52,917 nt of DNA. Source: Vulcanisaeta sp. GTDB lineage: Archaea; Thermoproteota; Thermoprotei; Thermoproteales; Thermocladiaceae. The position numbers and the translations under genes are program-made. Positions 27,501 through 35,681 of the stretch are shown here, one piece after another (the stretch's first letter is position 1; every line of letters starts with the position of its first letter). Location of the stretch: NCBI GenBank assembly GCA_023256215.1, contig JAGDXB010000137.1, positions 7,123 through 60,039 of the forward strand. Direction: 5' to 3'. Below the pieces are notes generated by a model that saw nothing but the letters and a program-made list of their open reading frames with translations, did no database searches and was not told where the DNA came from.

Positions 27501-27931
27501 ACATATTCATTGGCGTGGTTTATTACCAGAAGCTTCATCACATGGTTGCCGATAAGATACATGCTAGGGCGAGGGGTCCGGTGCAGATACTCACTAGGCA
27601 ACCAACGGAGGGTAGGTCTAGGGAGGGTGGTCTCAGGCTTGGTGAGATGGAGAGGGATGTATTAATTGCTCACGGTGCGGCTGCCCTACTTAGGGAGAGA
27701 CTCGTTGAGTCCAGCGATAAGTATACTATGTATGTGTGCGAGGATTGTGGTATGATTGCTTGGTATGATGCTAATAAGGGTAGACCTGTATGCCCAATAC
27801 ATGGTGATAAGGGCAGGATAGTTAGGGTTACTGTGCCATACGCATTTAAGTTATTACTTCAGGAATTAATGAGTCTAGGCATTTATCCAAGGATTGAGAC
27901 GGGTGATTTAATTGAGGAGAGAAGGAGCTGA
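24506..27931 (+). CDS. rpoB: DNA-directed RNA polymerase subunit Rpo2 (B), undivided
   Basis: About 1,141 aa; one gene, not split into B' and B'' as in many euryarchaea. Typical blocks: FIINGSERVIVSQED, GRLCAIETPEGQNCGLVKN, GYNMEDAVILNKSAIERGMYRS, ELGDKFASRHGQKGVMG, and the C-terminal zinc site with CEDCG followed by CPIH (about residues 1077-1100), where archaeal B subunits often have His as the last ligand. It forms the catalytic half opposite A'/A''. Confidence 0.97.
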   Translation: MSVDNPNAEHNVSLDSIPIPVLRSKRAYGEFPTSDDRWSLVSAFIREGGLVRHQLDSFNDFVERKLQEIINENNIIETEVKGLYIKLEKIEVGRPRVREADASEHLLYPMEARLRNLTYAAPLYLTMVLYVNDEEVDRQKVYIGDLPIMVRSKFCNLYGLKRQELISKLEDPDDPGGYFIINGSERVIVSQEDLAPNKPFYDKGDKASITHVAKVISIGAGYKTTVTVERHKDGIIYVTFPAIATRIPFPIVMRALGLETDEDIVLAVSDDPDIQNELLPSLQFSMQLANTVDDALDFIGSKVAIGQPREVRIERAKQVLDRYFLPHLGTTEDARLKKALMVGQMVKGVIEMYLGRRQPDDKDHIANKRVRLVGDLMAQLFRAVFRQVVQDIRQQLERHYSRGKVPSLVTLVRADIITERIRHALATGNWIGGRTGVSQMLDRTNLLSTLSHLRRVVSNLSRTQPHFEARDLHPTQWGRLCAIETPEGQNCGLVKNLALLSTITVGVDENDVEKMLNDLGVIPILKARKEGIKGTEVYLNGRLIGIHTDPEKLVQTIREMRRRGQISHEINVARIRNDYLDEVRVNCDGGRLRRPLLIIENGKPRLKPEHVEKLRRGEWSWSDLVNNGIVEYLDGDEEENALVAINPDNDMGKYTHMEIIPSVMLGAVASIIPYAEHNQSPRNIYEAAMAKQSLGFPAANYRFRMDSRGHILIYPEKPLVITRGLELNGYLRRPAGQNAVVALLTYTGYNMEDAVILNKSAIERGMYRSVFFRTYETEQMRYPGGEEDRIEIPSAEVRGYKGPEAYAHLDEDGIVSPEVFVSGGEVLIGKTSPPRFYGVYTETVVSSARRDSSITVRRGEKGIVDNVVVTETNEGYKLVKVKVRELRIPELGDKFASRHGQKGVMGMMIPMQDMPFTEDGITPDIIVNPHALPSRMTVGQLLESMAGKVAALRGIMVDATPFEGVTEEELRDLLVRSGFRWDGKEVMYSGLTGRKLEADIFIGVVYYQKLHHMVADKIHARARGPVQILTRQPTEGRSREGGLRLGEMERDVLIAHGAAALLRERLVESSDKYTMYVCEDCGMIAWYDANKGRPVCPIHGDKGRIVRVTVPYAFKLLLQELMSLGIYPRIETGDLIEERRS

Positions 27932-27970
27932 TAAGGTTTATTTAATGGAGAACCCAAGGGGTGGTGGATA

Positions 27971-30646
27971 ATGGCGACGCAGACCGAGAGAACAGCGGTC
28001 AGGGAGGAGGAAATACCATTGAAGGCTATAAAGGCCATTAAGTTCTCCATCCTCTCACCAGACGTTATTAGATCGATGTCGGTGATGGAGATAACAACAT
28101 CAGAGACTTACGACGAGGCAGGCAGGCCGATGGTTGGTGGATTAATGGATAGGAGGCTCGGTGTTATTGAACCTGGCGCTAGGTGCGAAACCTGCGGTAA
28201 TCCACCCGATAGGTGTCCGGGTCACTTTGGCAGAATTGAGTTAGCTAGGCCTGTTATACATGTGGAGTATTCGAAGTATATTCATGATCTATTAAGAACA
28301 ACCTGTAGGGAGTGTGGTAGGATCTTATTGTCAGATGATGAGATTGATAAGTATAGGAAGAGGTTAGAAAGATTAAGGGCTCGGTGGAAGTTACTTGCTG
28401 ATAGGCTAATTGAGAGGATTAGGAAGAAGGCCATGGAGAGGACGGTATGCCCGCACTGCGGTGCTAAGCAGTATAAGATTAGGTTTGAGAGACCATACAC
28501 GTTCTACGAGGAGAAGGAAAATGGCGTATTGGAGAAGCTTGATCCAATGAAGATCAGGGAGAGGCTTGAGAAGATCCCAGATGGTGATCTTGAATTATTG
28601 GGTTGGGATCCGAAGGTTGCCAGGCCTGAATGGGCGGTACTGACCGTATTACCTGTACCACCACCGCAGGTTAGACCATCGATACAATTGGAGACTGGTC
28701 AGAGGAGTGAGGATGACTTGACGCATAAACTCGTTGATATTGTTAGGGTTAATGAGAAGTTAAGGACGGCGATAGAGTCAGGTGCACCAAGTAGTGTGGT
28801 TGATCAGTTATGGGACTTACTCCAGTATCACGTTGCGACTTACTTTAATAATGAGTTACCGAACCTGCCTCCTGTTAAGCATAGGAGTGGTAGGCCTCTG
28901 AAGACCCTGGCCCAGAGACTTAAGGGTAAGGAAGGTAGGTTTAGGGGTAGTTTGTCGGGTAAGAGGGTTGATTTCTCGGCGAGAACTGTCATTAGTCCAG
29001 ACCCTAACCTAAGCATTAATGAGGTTGGTGTACCGATAGATGTTGCCAAGGTATTAACGGTGCCAATGACCGTGACTGAGTGGAATATAGATATAGCAAG
29101 GCAGTTGGTACTTAACGGTCCTGAAATATGGCCTGGAGCCAACTATGTCATTTACCCGGATGGTAGGAGGGTTGACCTTAGGTATTTCAGGGATAGGCGT
29201 GAACTTGCGAATAAGTTAGCCCCTGGCTTTATTATTGAGAGGCACGTAATGGATGGCGATATTGTATTATTCAACAGACAACCAAGTCTACATAGAATGT
29301 CAATGATGGGCCACCTAGTTAGGGTATTACCTGGCAGGACATTCAGGCTTCATCTAGCTGTCTGCCCACCATATAATGCTGATTTTGATGGCGATGAAAT
29401 GAATCTACATGTTCCGCAGAATGAGGAGGCTAGGGCCGAGGCTAGGACATTAATGATAGTTCAGAATCACATAATAACTCCCAGGTATGGCGGTCCTATT
29501 ATAGGTGCTAGGCAGGACTACATAACCGGTGGATACTTACTTACTAGGAAGGATTCGTTTGTGAATAAGGAGTTACTAATGTATTTATTAGCTGCCGCCA
29601 ATTATGACGGTGAGATAGAGGAACCGGCAATAATGCATCCGAAGGAGCTTTGGACAGGTAAGCAAATAGTATCTATGTTACTGCCTAAGGACCTTAATTG
29701 GGTTCAGCCGACGGCAATCAAGGAGCGTTGTAAGGATCCATATAATTGCTATACGGATGAGTATATAATCGTTGTTAATGGTTACATGGCTACAGGTGTG
29801 CTTGATAAGAAGTCAATTGGTGCTGAGCAGGTTGATTCTCTATGGCATGTGATAGTCAAGAGGTACGGCAATGACTACGCCAGGAAATGGGTTGATTCAA
29901 TACTGAGGGCGTTACTTAGGTTCTTAGATCTTAGGGGCTTCACGATGGGTATTGACTCGTTAGAGATGCCTCCAGAGAGCTATAAGGAACTTGAGAAGCT
30001 ATACGAGGATAGTGAGAGGAAGGTTTTCGAGTACATACAGAGGTTCAGGGAGGGTAAGCTAGAGGCTGAGCCTGGTCTTACTGTAGAGGAGACGTTAGAG
30101 AACGATATAACTATAGAACTTAGTAGGGTTAGGGAGGCAGCTGCACGTGTGGCTGAGAAGTACATTAATAAGGATGGTGACGCCTACATAATGGCTAAGA
30201 CAGGTGCCAGGGGTAGTATTGTGAATATAACGCAGATGGTCGCAATGCTTGGGCAGCAGACAATAAGAGGTGAGAGATTTAAGAGGGGATTCTCTAATAG
30301 GACTACGGCTCATTTCGAACCTGGTGATCTAGGTCCAATGGCTAAGGGTTTCGTTAAGAATAATTTCAAGTCTGGATTAACACCACTTGAGTTCTTCTTC
30401 CATGCTGCTGGCGGTAGGGATGGCCTGGTTGATACAGCAGTTAGAACTGCTCAGAGTGGTTATATGCAGAGGAGACTTATCAATGCGTTGCAAGATATTT
30501 ACGTGACATACGATGGCACGGTTAGGAATGCCTCGGGCTCCATAATACAGACTAAGTATGCTGAGGATGGCATTGACGTTAGTAAGAGTGATCATGGTAG
30601 GCTTAATATTGACGAAATATTAAGAAGGGCAGGTTTAAGTGGGTGA
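27971..30646 (+). CDS. rpoA1: DNA-directed RNA polymerase subunit Rpo1N (A')
   Basis: 891 aa. N-terminal clamp zinc sites (CETCGNPPDRCPGHFG, about 66-82, then CRECG and CPHCG), the active-site Mg-binding NADFDGDEMNLHVP (about 474), and the bridge-helix region with AGGRDGLVDTAVRTAQSGYMQRRL (about 820). It lies 39 nt after rpoB and overlaps or abuts rpoA2. A GGTGG sequence before the ATG could be a ribosome-binding site. Confidence 0.97.
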   Translation: MATQTERTAVREEEIPLKAIKAIKFSILSPDVIRSMSVMEITTSETYDEAGRPMVGGLMDRRLGVIEPGARCETCGNPPDRCPGHFGRIELARPVIHVEYSKYIHDLLRTTCRECGRILLSDDEIDKYRKRLERLRARWKLLADRLIERIRKKAMERTVCPHCGAKQYKIRFERPYTFYEEKENGVLEKLDPMKIRERLEKIPDGDLELLGWDPKVARPEWAVLTVLPVPPPQVRPSIQLETGQRSEDDLTHKLVDIVRVNEKLRTAIESGAPSSVVDQLWDLLQYHVATYFNNELPNLPPVKHRSGRPLKTLAQRLKGKEGRFRGSLSGKRVDFSARTVISPDPNLSINEVGVPIDVAKVLTVPMTVTEWNIDIARQLVLNGPEIWPGANYVIYPDGRRVDLRYFRDRRELANKLAPGFIIERHVMDGDIVLFNRQPSLHRMSMMGHLVRVLPGRTFRLHLAVCPPYNADFDGDEMNLHVPQNEEARAEARTLMIVQNHIITPRYGGPIIGARQDYITGGYLLTRKDSFVNKELLMYLLAAANYDGEIEEPAIMHPKELWTGKQIVSMLLPKDLNWVQPTAIKERCKDPYNCYTDEYIIVVNGYMATGVLDKKSIGAEQVDSLWHVIVKRYGNDYARKWVDSILRALLRFLDLRGFTMGIDSLEMPPESYKELEKLYEDSERKVFEYIQRFREGKLEAEPGLTVEETLENDITIELSRVREAAARVAEKYINKDGDAYIMAKTGARGSIVNITQMVAMLGQQTIRGERFKRGFSNRTTAHFEPGDLGPMAKGFVKNNFKSGLTPLEFFFHAAGGRDGLVDTAVRTAQSGYMQRRLINALQDIYVTYDGTVRNASGSIIQTKYAEDGIDVSKSDHGRLNIDEILRRAGLSG

Positions 30647-30650
30647 GAGC

Positions 30651-31817
30651 ATGGCGGTGTCGAATACGGTATCTCAAGAGGAGTTAAATAATGTATTAGC
30701 TCAATTAGCAAGGATATTGCCACCAAGAATAATAGATGAATTGAAAAATAAATTGTCGAACAAGTCGTTGACGAAGGAGCAATTAGCGAACTTAATTAGG
30801 ATCTTGGTGAATGAATATTACAAGATGTTGATAGACCCAGGCGAGGCCATAGGTATAGTGACTGCGCAATCCGTTGGCGAGCCAAGTACGCAGATGATAC
30901 TTAGGTCGTTCCACTTTGCAGGTCTTAGGGAGTTCTCCATGGCTTTAGGTTTACCTAGAATGATCGAGCTTGTTGATGCTAGGAGGAAGCCTTCGGTACC
31001 TATGATGACCATATACCTTGATGAGGAGCATAGGAATGATCCCAATAAGGCGCAGGAGGTAGCGTACAAGATTCAATTAACTACTATAGAGAATGTCACT
31101 AGGAGTGTTGAGATTGATTACATAAATTCGCAAATAATAATCGAGATCGACGAGAATGAGTTAAGTCAAAGGGGTTTGAGCATGGAGGATGTTAGGAAGG
31201 TTGTGGAGAGGATTAAGGGTAAAGGTGCGCAGGTTGAGTTTGAAGGTAATACGATGAGGATTACCCTGGAGGGCGCTGATATAATCAAGTTGAGGAGGGT
31301 TAGGGATAAGATAATGCAGACAAGGTTAGCTGGTATTAAGAATGTTAGGAAGACGCTCGTTAGGTATAAGGACGGTGAGTGGATAATTGAGACTGAGGGC
31401 ACGAACCTAGAGGCAGTCCTTACAATAGATGGTGTTGATTATACTAGGACAATTTCTAATGATATACATGAGGTGGCCGAGGTGTTGGGCATTGAGGCGG
31501 CTAGGACGGTCATAATGAGGGAGTTGAAGAAGGTTCTTGACCAACAAGGTCTTGACACGGACATTAGGCACTTAATGCTTATTGCCGATGTAATGACCTG
31601 GACAGGTAGGGTTAGGCAGGTTGGTAGGCATGGTGTTGTTGGTGAGAAGGAGAGTCCATTGGCCAGGGCTGCCTTTGAGGTCACGGTTAAGAACCTCGTT
31701 GAGGCTTCAATTAAGGGCGAGGTTGAGCAATTCAGGGGTGTTGTTGAGAGTGTCTTGGCTGGTAAGTATATACCGATAGGTACGGGTATAGTTCAATTAC
31801 TCATGGAGTTTGAGTAA
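30651..31817 (+). CDS. rpoA2: DNA-directed RNA polymerase subunit Rpo1C (A'')
   Basis: About 388 aa. Contains the trigger-loop/cleft region GIVTAQSVGEPSTQMILRSFHFAGL (about 68-92), and the C-terminal jaw/clamp part ending DVMTWTGRVRQVGRHGVVGEKESPLARAAFEVT. ATG 30651 is preferred, with GGGTGAG placed as a ribosome-binding site; a GTG at 30639 would overlap rpoA1 by 8 nt. Splitting of A into A' and A'' is normal in archaea. Confidence 0.96.
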   Translation: MAVSNTVSQEELNNVLAQLARILPPRIIDELKNKLSNKSLTKEQLANLIRILVNEYYKMLIDPGEAIGIVTAQSVGEPSTQMILRSFHFAGLREFSMALGLPRMIELVDARRKPSVPMMTIYLDEEHRNDPNKAQEVAYKIQLTTIENVTRSVEIDYINSQIIIEIDENELSQRGLSMEDVRKVVERIKGKGAQVEFEGNTMRITLEGADIIKLRRVRDKIMQTRLAGIKNVRKTLVRYKDGEWIIETEGTNLEAVLTIDGVDYTRTISNDIHEVAEVLGIEAARTVIMRELKKVLDQQGLDTDIRHLMLIADVMTWTGRVRQVGRHGVVGEKESPLARAAFEVTVKNLVEASIKGEVEQFRGVVESVLAGKYIPIGTGIVQLLMEFE

Positions 31818-31847
31818 AATATTACTTGATCTCACCATTAGCATTAG

Positions 31848-31857
31848 GTTTAAATAG
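31848..31857 (+). promoter_or_regulatory. TATA element for rpl30e
   Basis: GGTTTAAATA, centre 26-27 nt before the ATG at 31880: the rpl30e-nusA-rps12 part can be transcribed on its own as a leaderless mRNA. Confidence 0.55.
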
Positions 31858-31879
31858 GGTTTTTTCAGGGCTGTCTTGA

Positions 31880-32191
31880 ATGATTGATATCTCACGAGAA
31901 CTTCAAGTCGCGTTAAACACAGGTAAGGTGATGCTTGGTTATAAGGAGTCACTGAAGGCTATAATCGATGGATCAGCAAAACTGGTGATACTAGCGTCAA
32001 ACGCGCCCAGTGAAGTAGCAAGTACTGTACAGCACTATGCAAAGATAGCAAATATACCAGTATTTGTTTTCCAAGGATCAAGCTGGGATCTTGGAGCAGC
32101 TATTAGGAAGCCTTTCAAGGTTTCAACGATAGCTATTGTAGATCCAGGAGAAAGTAATATATTAGCTCTTGCTAGTCAACGTACAGGGTGA
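31880..32191 (+). CDS. rpl30e: Ribosomal protein eL30
   Basis: 103 aa of the L7Ae/L30e fold: LQVALNTGKVMLGYKESLKAI, AKLVILASNAPSEVASTVQHYA, IPVFVFQGSSWDLGAAIRKPF and VSTIAIVDPGESNIL. A large-subunit protein that binds kink-turn RNA. Its position between rpoA2 and nusA is the classic archaeal operon order. It overlaps the longest frame of nusA by 4 nt, but not the preferred nusA start. Confidence 0.95.
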   Translation: MIDISRELQVALNTGKVMLGYKESLKAIIDGSAKLVILASNAPSEVASTVQHYAKIANIPVFVFQGSSWDLGAAIRKPFKVSTIAIVDPGESNILALASQRTG

Positions 32192-32196
32192 TCATA

Positions 32197-32649
32197 ATGC
32201 CCAGCATTAGATTAACAGAAGAGGAAATAAGATATGTGGCATTATTCGAAAAAATAACCGGAATAACACCAAGAGACACAGTAATTGATGAACAGTATAA
32301 CAGGATAATATTCATAGTGGACAAGAACTTTGCACCGTTGGCTGTGGGTAAAAACGGAATTAATATTAAGAAATTGAAGGAATTAACAGGCAAGGATGTT
32401 GAGGTTGTTGAGTACGGAGAAACCCCTGAGGAGCTAATCAAAAATAGTCTATACCCAGCTAGGGTCATTTCCGTAAAGGTAACTAAACTTCCAAATAATG
32501 GTAGTGTCGCAATAGCCACAGTGCATAGTGAGGATAAGGCAATAGCCATTGGTAAGCAGGGCAAGAATATAAACAGGGCAAAGTTACTTGCTAAGCGGTA
32601 TTTCGATATTGATAGGATAAAAATCGTATCGCCAGAACAAAGTCAATAA
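32197..32649 (+). CDS. nusA: NusA-like KH-domain transcription factor
   Basis: About 150 aa: two KH domains without the S1 and acidic parts of bacterial NusA. GXXG loops are seen as AVGKNGINIKKLKE (KH1) and AIGKQGKNINRAKLLAK (KH2). Archaeal NusA is thought to act in transcription termination or antitermination with the RNAP encoded by this operon. The ATG at 32197 is chosen over an in-frame GTG (32188), which would only add three residues. Confidence 0.93.
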   Translation: MPSIRLTEEEIRYVALFEKITGITPRDTVIDEQYNRIIFIVDKNFAPLAVGKNGINIKKLKELTGKDVEVVEYGETPEELIKNSLYPARVISVKVTKLPNNGSVAIATVHSEDKAIAIGKQGKNINRAKLLAKRYFDIDRIKIVSPEQSQ

Positions 32650-32692
32650 CGTGAGGAAAAAATAAATAAGCCCTTAACTAACGTGATCCTCA

Positions 32693-33136
32693 ATGCCCGG
32701 TAAAAAATCGCCGCTTGGCATGTACGCAGCAAGAGGATTAAAGGAAAAAAGGAAGAAGTTTAGGTGGAGTGACACGTATTATAAGAGGAGAATGCTAGGC
32801 ATAGCCAAGAAGTTTGACCCGTTAGAGGGAGCACCAATGGCTAGGGGGATAGTACTTGAGAAGGTCGGTGTGGAGGCAAGGAAACCTAATGCTGCCGTGA
32901 GGAAGTGCGTCAGGGTCCAAATAACTAAGAATGGTAAGGTTGTCACAGCATTCGTGCCTTGGGATGGTGGGTTGAACATAATAAATGAGCATGATGAGGT
33001 AATAATCGAAAGAATAGGTGGCCCTGAGGGTAGGGCTTATGGAGATCTGCCGGGTGTTAGGTTTAGGGTTATAATGGTTAATGGTGTTAGCCTAAAGGCG
33101 ATCCTATTGGGGAAGAAGCAAAAACCTGTTAGATAA
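32693..33136 (+). CDS. rps12: Ribosomal protein uS12
   Basis: 147 aa. Conserved decoding-centre blocks [19 protein letters not shown] and [25 protein letters not shown]; basic N-terminal tail. A TATA-like A/T run about 27 nt upstream (32656-32672) suggests an extra promoter. In many archaea rps7 and the EF genes follow; here a secreted protein gene begins after a 167-nt gap instead. Confidence 0.96.
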   Translation: MPGKKSPLGMYAARGLKEKRKKFRWSDTYYKRRMLGIAKKFDPLEGAPMARGIVLEKVGVEARKPNAAVRKCVRVQITKNGKVVTAFVPWDGGLNIINEHDEVIIERIGGPEGRAYGDLPGVRFRVIMVNGVSLKAILLGKKQKPVR

Positions 33137-33303
33137 TTATCTACTTGTCCCACCATTAATAATTAGTTTTATCAGCAAGGGATGAATTCATCAATTCATC
33201 AGGCCGGAAACCTTTACATCACCGAACTAGTAATGCGTTGTTCTCTTTAAATTCCTATGCTGCGCAACCTTTATAATTATCTCAATCAATTTCTCTTCTT
33301 AAT

Positions 33304-33840
33304 ATGAAGACCTGGCTATTACTGGTACTGGCCTTTGCAGCTGGGTTAAGTGGTATGGCAGTCGCTGCAAACATGAATGGTGTATTGGCATATATAAGTT
33401 ATCACCTAGTATCACCGCCACCGCCGGCATACGAGACTGTGTCAGCCTACATAAATCTCGGTAATCTAACACCAGGAGAAAGCGGTAGCGTAAGTGCTAC
33501 GGCCTATCTATACGTTAACTCATCAGGGTACTTCAAGATACACCTTCATGATGAAGGGCTTGAACATGTATTTAGCAATTTCACAGTAGTGATAACAATT
33601 GGAAATCAAACCATAACACTCAATCTACATAGGGATGAAGCCTCAGTTTACTTAATACCAGGCAATTACACTGTGAATATTACGGTCTACTATACCGTTA
33701 GCATGAATCCACACGGTCCACCTAACGTCACTAATAAGCCATTAGTAACGATAAAACCCGCCGGTGAACATGAGGAGGATCACAGTAATAATACGTCATA
33801 CAATAACCAGGGAGATAACGAACAAGGCAATGAAGATTAA
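33304..33840 (+). CDS. Predicted secreted protein, unknown function
   Basis: 178 aa. Signal peptide about 1-21 (MKTWLLLVLAFAAGLSGMAVA-like), then a Pro patch (SPPPPAY), one beta-rich domain with five or more N-x-S/T sites (about 45-150), a His/Asp/Glu-bearing stretch and an Asn/Gln/Glu/Asp-rich C-terminal tail. No family recognised. A TATA element (CTTTATAATT, about 33270-33279) stands 26-30 nt before the ATG. Confidence 0.7.
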   Translation: MKTWLLLVLAFAAGLSGMAVAANMNGVLAYISYHLVSPPPPAYETVSAYINLGNLTPGESGSVSATAYLYVNSSGYFKIHLHDEGLEHVFSNFTVVITIGNQTITLNLHRDEASVYLIPGNYTVNITVYYTVSMNPHGPPNVTNKPLVTIKPAGEHEEDHSNNTSYNNQGDNEQGNED

Positions 33841-33865
33841 GGTCTTTTACTAATAAGACTCAAAT

Positions 33866-34423
33866 TCAATTAATCTTAAATTCACTTAATTCTTCATTAA
33901 ATATTTTGGTAAAAATACTATAAGCCTCATCTCCATATAGACAAATTATTATCCTCCTAACACTCCTGAGACCTTGCACAGCGTTTTTAATGGCTTTGGC
34001 CATTATTCTTGCAGCTTCATCATATGGACATCCAAAGATCCCCGTACTGATGGCTGGAAAGGCTATACTGGTTAGGCTGAGTTCCTCGGCCTTCTTAAGT
34101 GAATTAATTACTGCATCACCTAGTTTCTCAATGGGTTCGATGCCACATCTAGGTCCAACGGCATGTATTACGTACTTAGCCTTTAACCTGCCAGCCTTCG
34201 TAACAGCAACACCGCCCACAGGAACTGGGCCAAACTTCCTAACCCACTCCCGGCTCTCCTCCTGGATCTCATAACCACCCTTCCTAACGATGGCTCCAGC
34301 AACACCACCACCGTGCTCAAGGTAGGAATTGGCCGCATTAACAATTGCGTCGGCCTCAACTTCAGTAATATCACCCTTAATTACATCCACCACAATACCA
34401 TTAGGGAATCTAAAGGTAGGCAT
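33866..34423 (-). CDS. Macrodomain (ADP-ribose-binding/hydrolysing) protein
   Basis: 185 aa, stand-alone macrodomain. Key motifs: [29 protein letters not shown] (about 15-43) with the conserved NAAN and GGGV loops, [21 protein letters not shown], and [18 protein letters not shown]. It binds ADP-ribose and may remove O-acetyl- or mono-ADP-ribose marks. Convergent with the secreted-protein gene. No ADP-ribosyltransferase is seen in the window. Confidence 0.93.
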   Translation of the reverse strand: MPTFRFPNGIVVDVIKGDITEVEADAIVNAANSYLEHGGGVAGAIVRKGGYEIQEESREWVRKFGPVPVGGVAVTKAGRLKAKYVIHAVGPRCGIEPIEKLGDAVINSLKKAEELSLTSIAFPAISTGIFGCPYDEAARIMAKAIKNAVQGLRSVRRIIICLYGDEAYSIFTKIFNEELSEFKIN

Positions 34424-34546
34424 TGACGAATTACTCCCCTATCTTCTTTTAATGCATTCCTATCGTATACCTTGTCACAATGCTGAATGAGGGTTAATGG
34501 CATGAATAAGTGGGCATGTGCCTTAAGGAATGCTTAAAGTTTATAG

Positions 34547-34581
34547 CTGGTTAGGTAACCAGTTACTGGGTAGGTAGCCAG
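34547..34581 (+). promoter_or_regulatory. Tandem palindromes (operator-like) at the Arch_ATPase start
   Basis: CTGGTTAGGTAACCAG (34547-34562) is a perfect 7-bp inverted repeat around GG; CTGGGTAGGTAGCCAG (34566-34581) is a near copy 19 bp downstream. The second one reaches the GTG start codon of the ATPase. A TATA-like TTTATA lies just upstream (about 34537-34545), so the repeats cover the transcription start: a good place for a repressor. Confidence 0.55.
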
Positions 34582-35681
34582 TGCTATTTGATCCAAAGCC
34601 TAAAGAGAGGAGGGAAGATCTATTTGATAGGGATGATGAATTAAGTAAATTAAGGCTTGGTTTAAATTACCCAATCACCCTCCTGCTTGGCATTAGGAGA
34701 AGTGGTAAATCCTCGTTAATTAAGGTCTTAATGAATGAGGAGAAGAACAATGACATTTGGTTATACATTGACCTCAGGAAATACGAAGGGCATGCATACT
34801 TAACATATAGGCATCTAATTAGCGAGTTTGAGAGGGCATTAAATACGTGGCCTGAATGGTTAAAGAAGCTGCTTCATGGTATCCGCGGTATTAGTATTTC
34901 AAGTCCAGGTATTGAGGTAAGGTTGAGTTGGGGTAAGAATAGAGTTGAGCTTGCTGACTTATTTGATAAATTATCTGAGATTAGTGAGCGCGAGAGCAAG
35001 AGGGTTATTATTGTGTTTGATGAGTCGCAGGAGTTAAGGAAGCTTAAGGGCTACAATATACTGTATCCGTTGGCGTACGCCTATGATAATCTTAAACTCC
35101 ACTTCCTACTTACTGGATCACAAATAGGTATGGTATACCGATTCTTAAGGCTTAACGATCCAGACTCGCCACTATTCGGTAGAGCTATGTATGAGGTCTT
35201 CATAAAGCCATTCACTAGGGAGCAGGCGATTGAATTCCTTAAGGCTGGATTTAGAGAAGTAGGATTGTCTGTTTCTAATGAGTATTTAGAGGATGCGTAT
35301 AACAACTTAGGTGGGATACCTGGTTGGCTGACGTTCTATGGTTTTAATTATTTACAGTCAGGTAATCATTACGAAAGTATTAGGAGAACCCTTGAATATG
35401 CCATTGACTTAATTAAGCAGGAGTTCGAGAACTTCCTTAAAAATAGGGAGGAGGCTAGAGAACGTTATTATACGTTGATGATGATATGTAGTCATGGATG
35501 CAGATGGAGCGACGCTAAGAGGTATCTGGAGGCGAAAGAGGGTGTTCGTATTGATGATAAGAAAATAACTGAACTGTTGCAAAATCTCGTAGACTCCTCA
35601 TTCCTAATGAAGGAAAATGACATCTATAAACCAAGCGATCCACTCATAGCTAAGGCTTTTGAAACTGATTTAACCAAATAG
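34581..35681 (+). CDS. Archaeal ATPase (Arch_ATPase family, STAND-related)
   Basis: 366 aa. N-terminal signature LFDPKPKERREDLFDRDDELSKL-type block precedes Walker A GIRRSGKSSL (about 37-46); Walker B is VIIVFDESQEL (about 145-155). The sensor and winged-helix regions follow (about 235-360). The family is abundant in crenarchaea, largely lineage-specific and often found near mobile elements; no precise function is known. GTG start lies inside the second palindrome, suggesting autoregulation. Its 3' end overlaps the convergent MFS gene by 12 nt. Confidence 0.88.
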   Translation: MLFDPKPKERREDLFDRDDELSKLRLGLNYPITLLLGIRRSGKSSLIKVLMNEEKNNDIWLYIDLRKYEGHAYLTYRHLISEFERALNTWPEWLKKLLHGIRGISISSPGIEVRLSWGKNRVELADLFDKLSEISERESKRVIIVFDESQELRKLKGYNILYPLAYAYDNLKLHFLLTGSQIGMVYRFLRLNDPDSPLFGRAMYEVFIKPFTREQAIEFLKAGFREVGLSVSNEYLEDAYNNLGGIPGWLTFYGFNYLQSGNHYESIRRTLEYAIDLIKQEFENFLKNREEARERYYTLMMICSHGCRWSDAKRYLEAKEGVRIDDKKITELLQNLVDSSFLMKENDIYKPSDPLIAKAFETDLTK

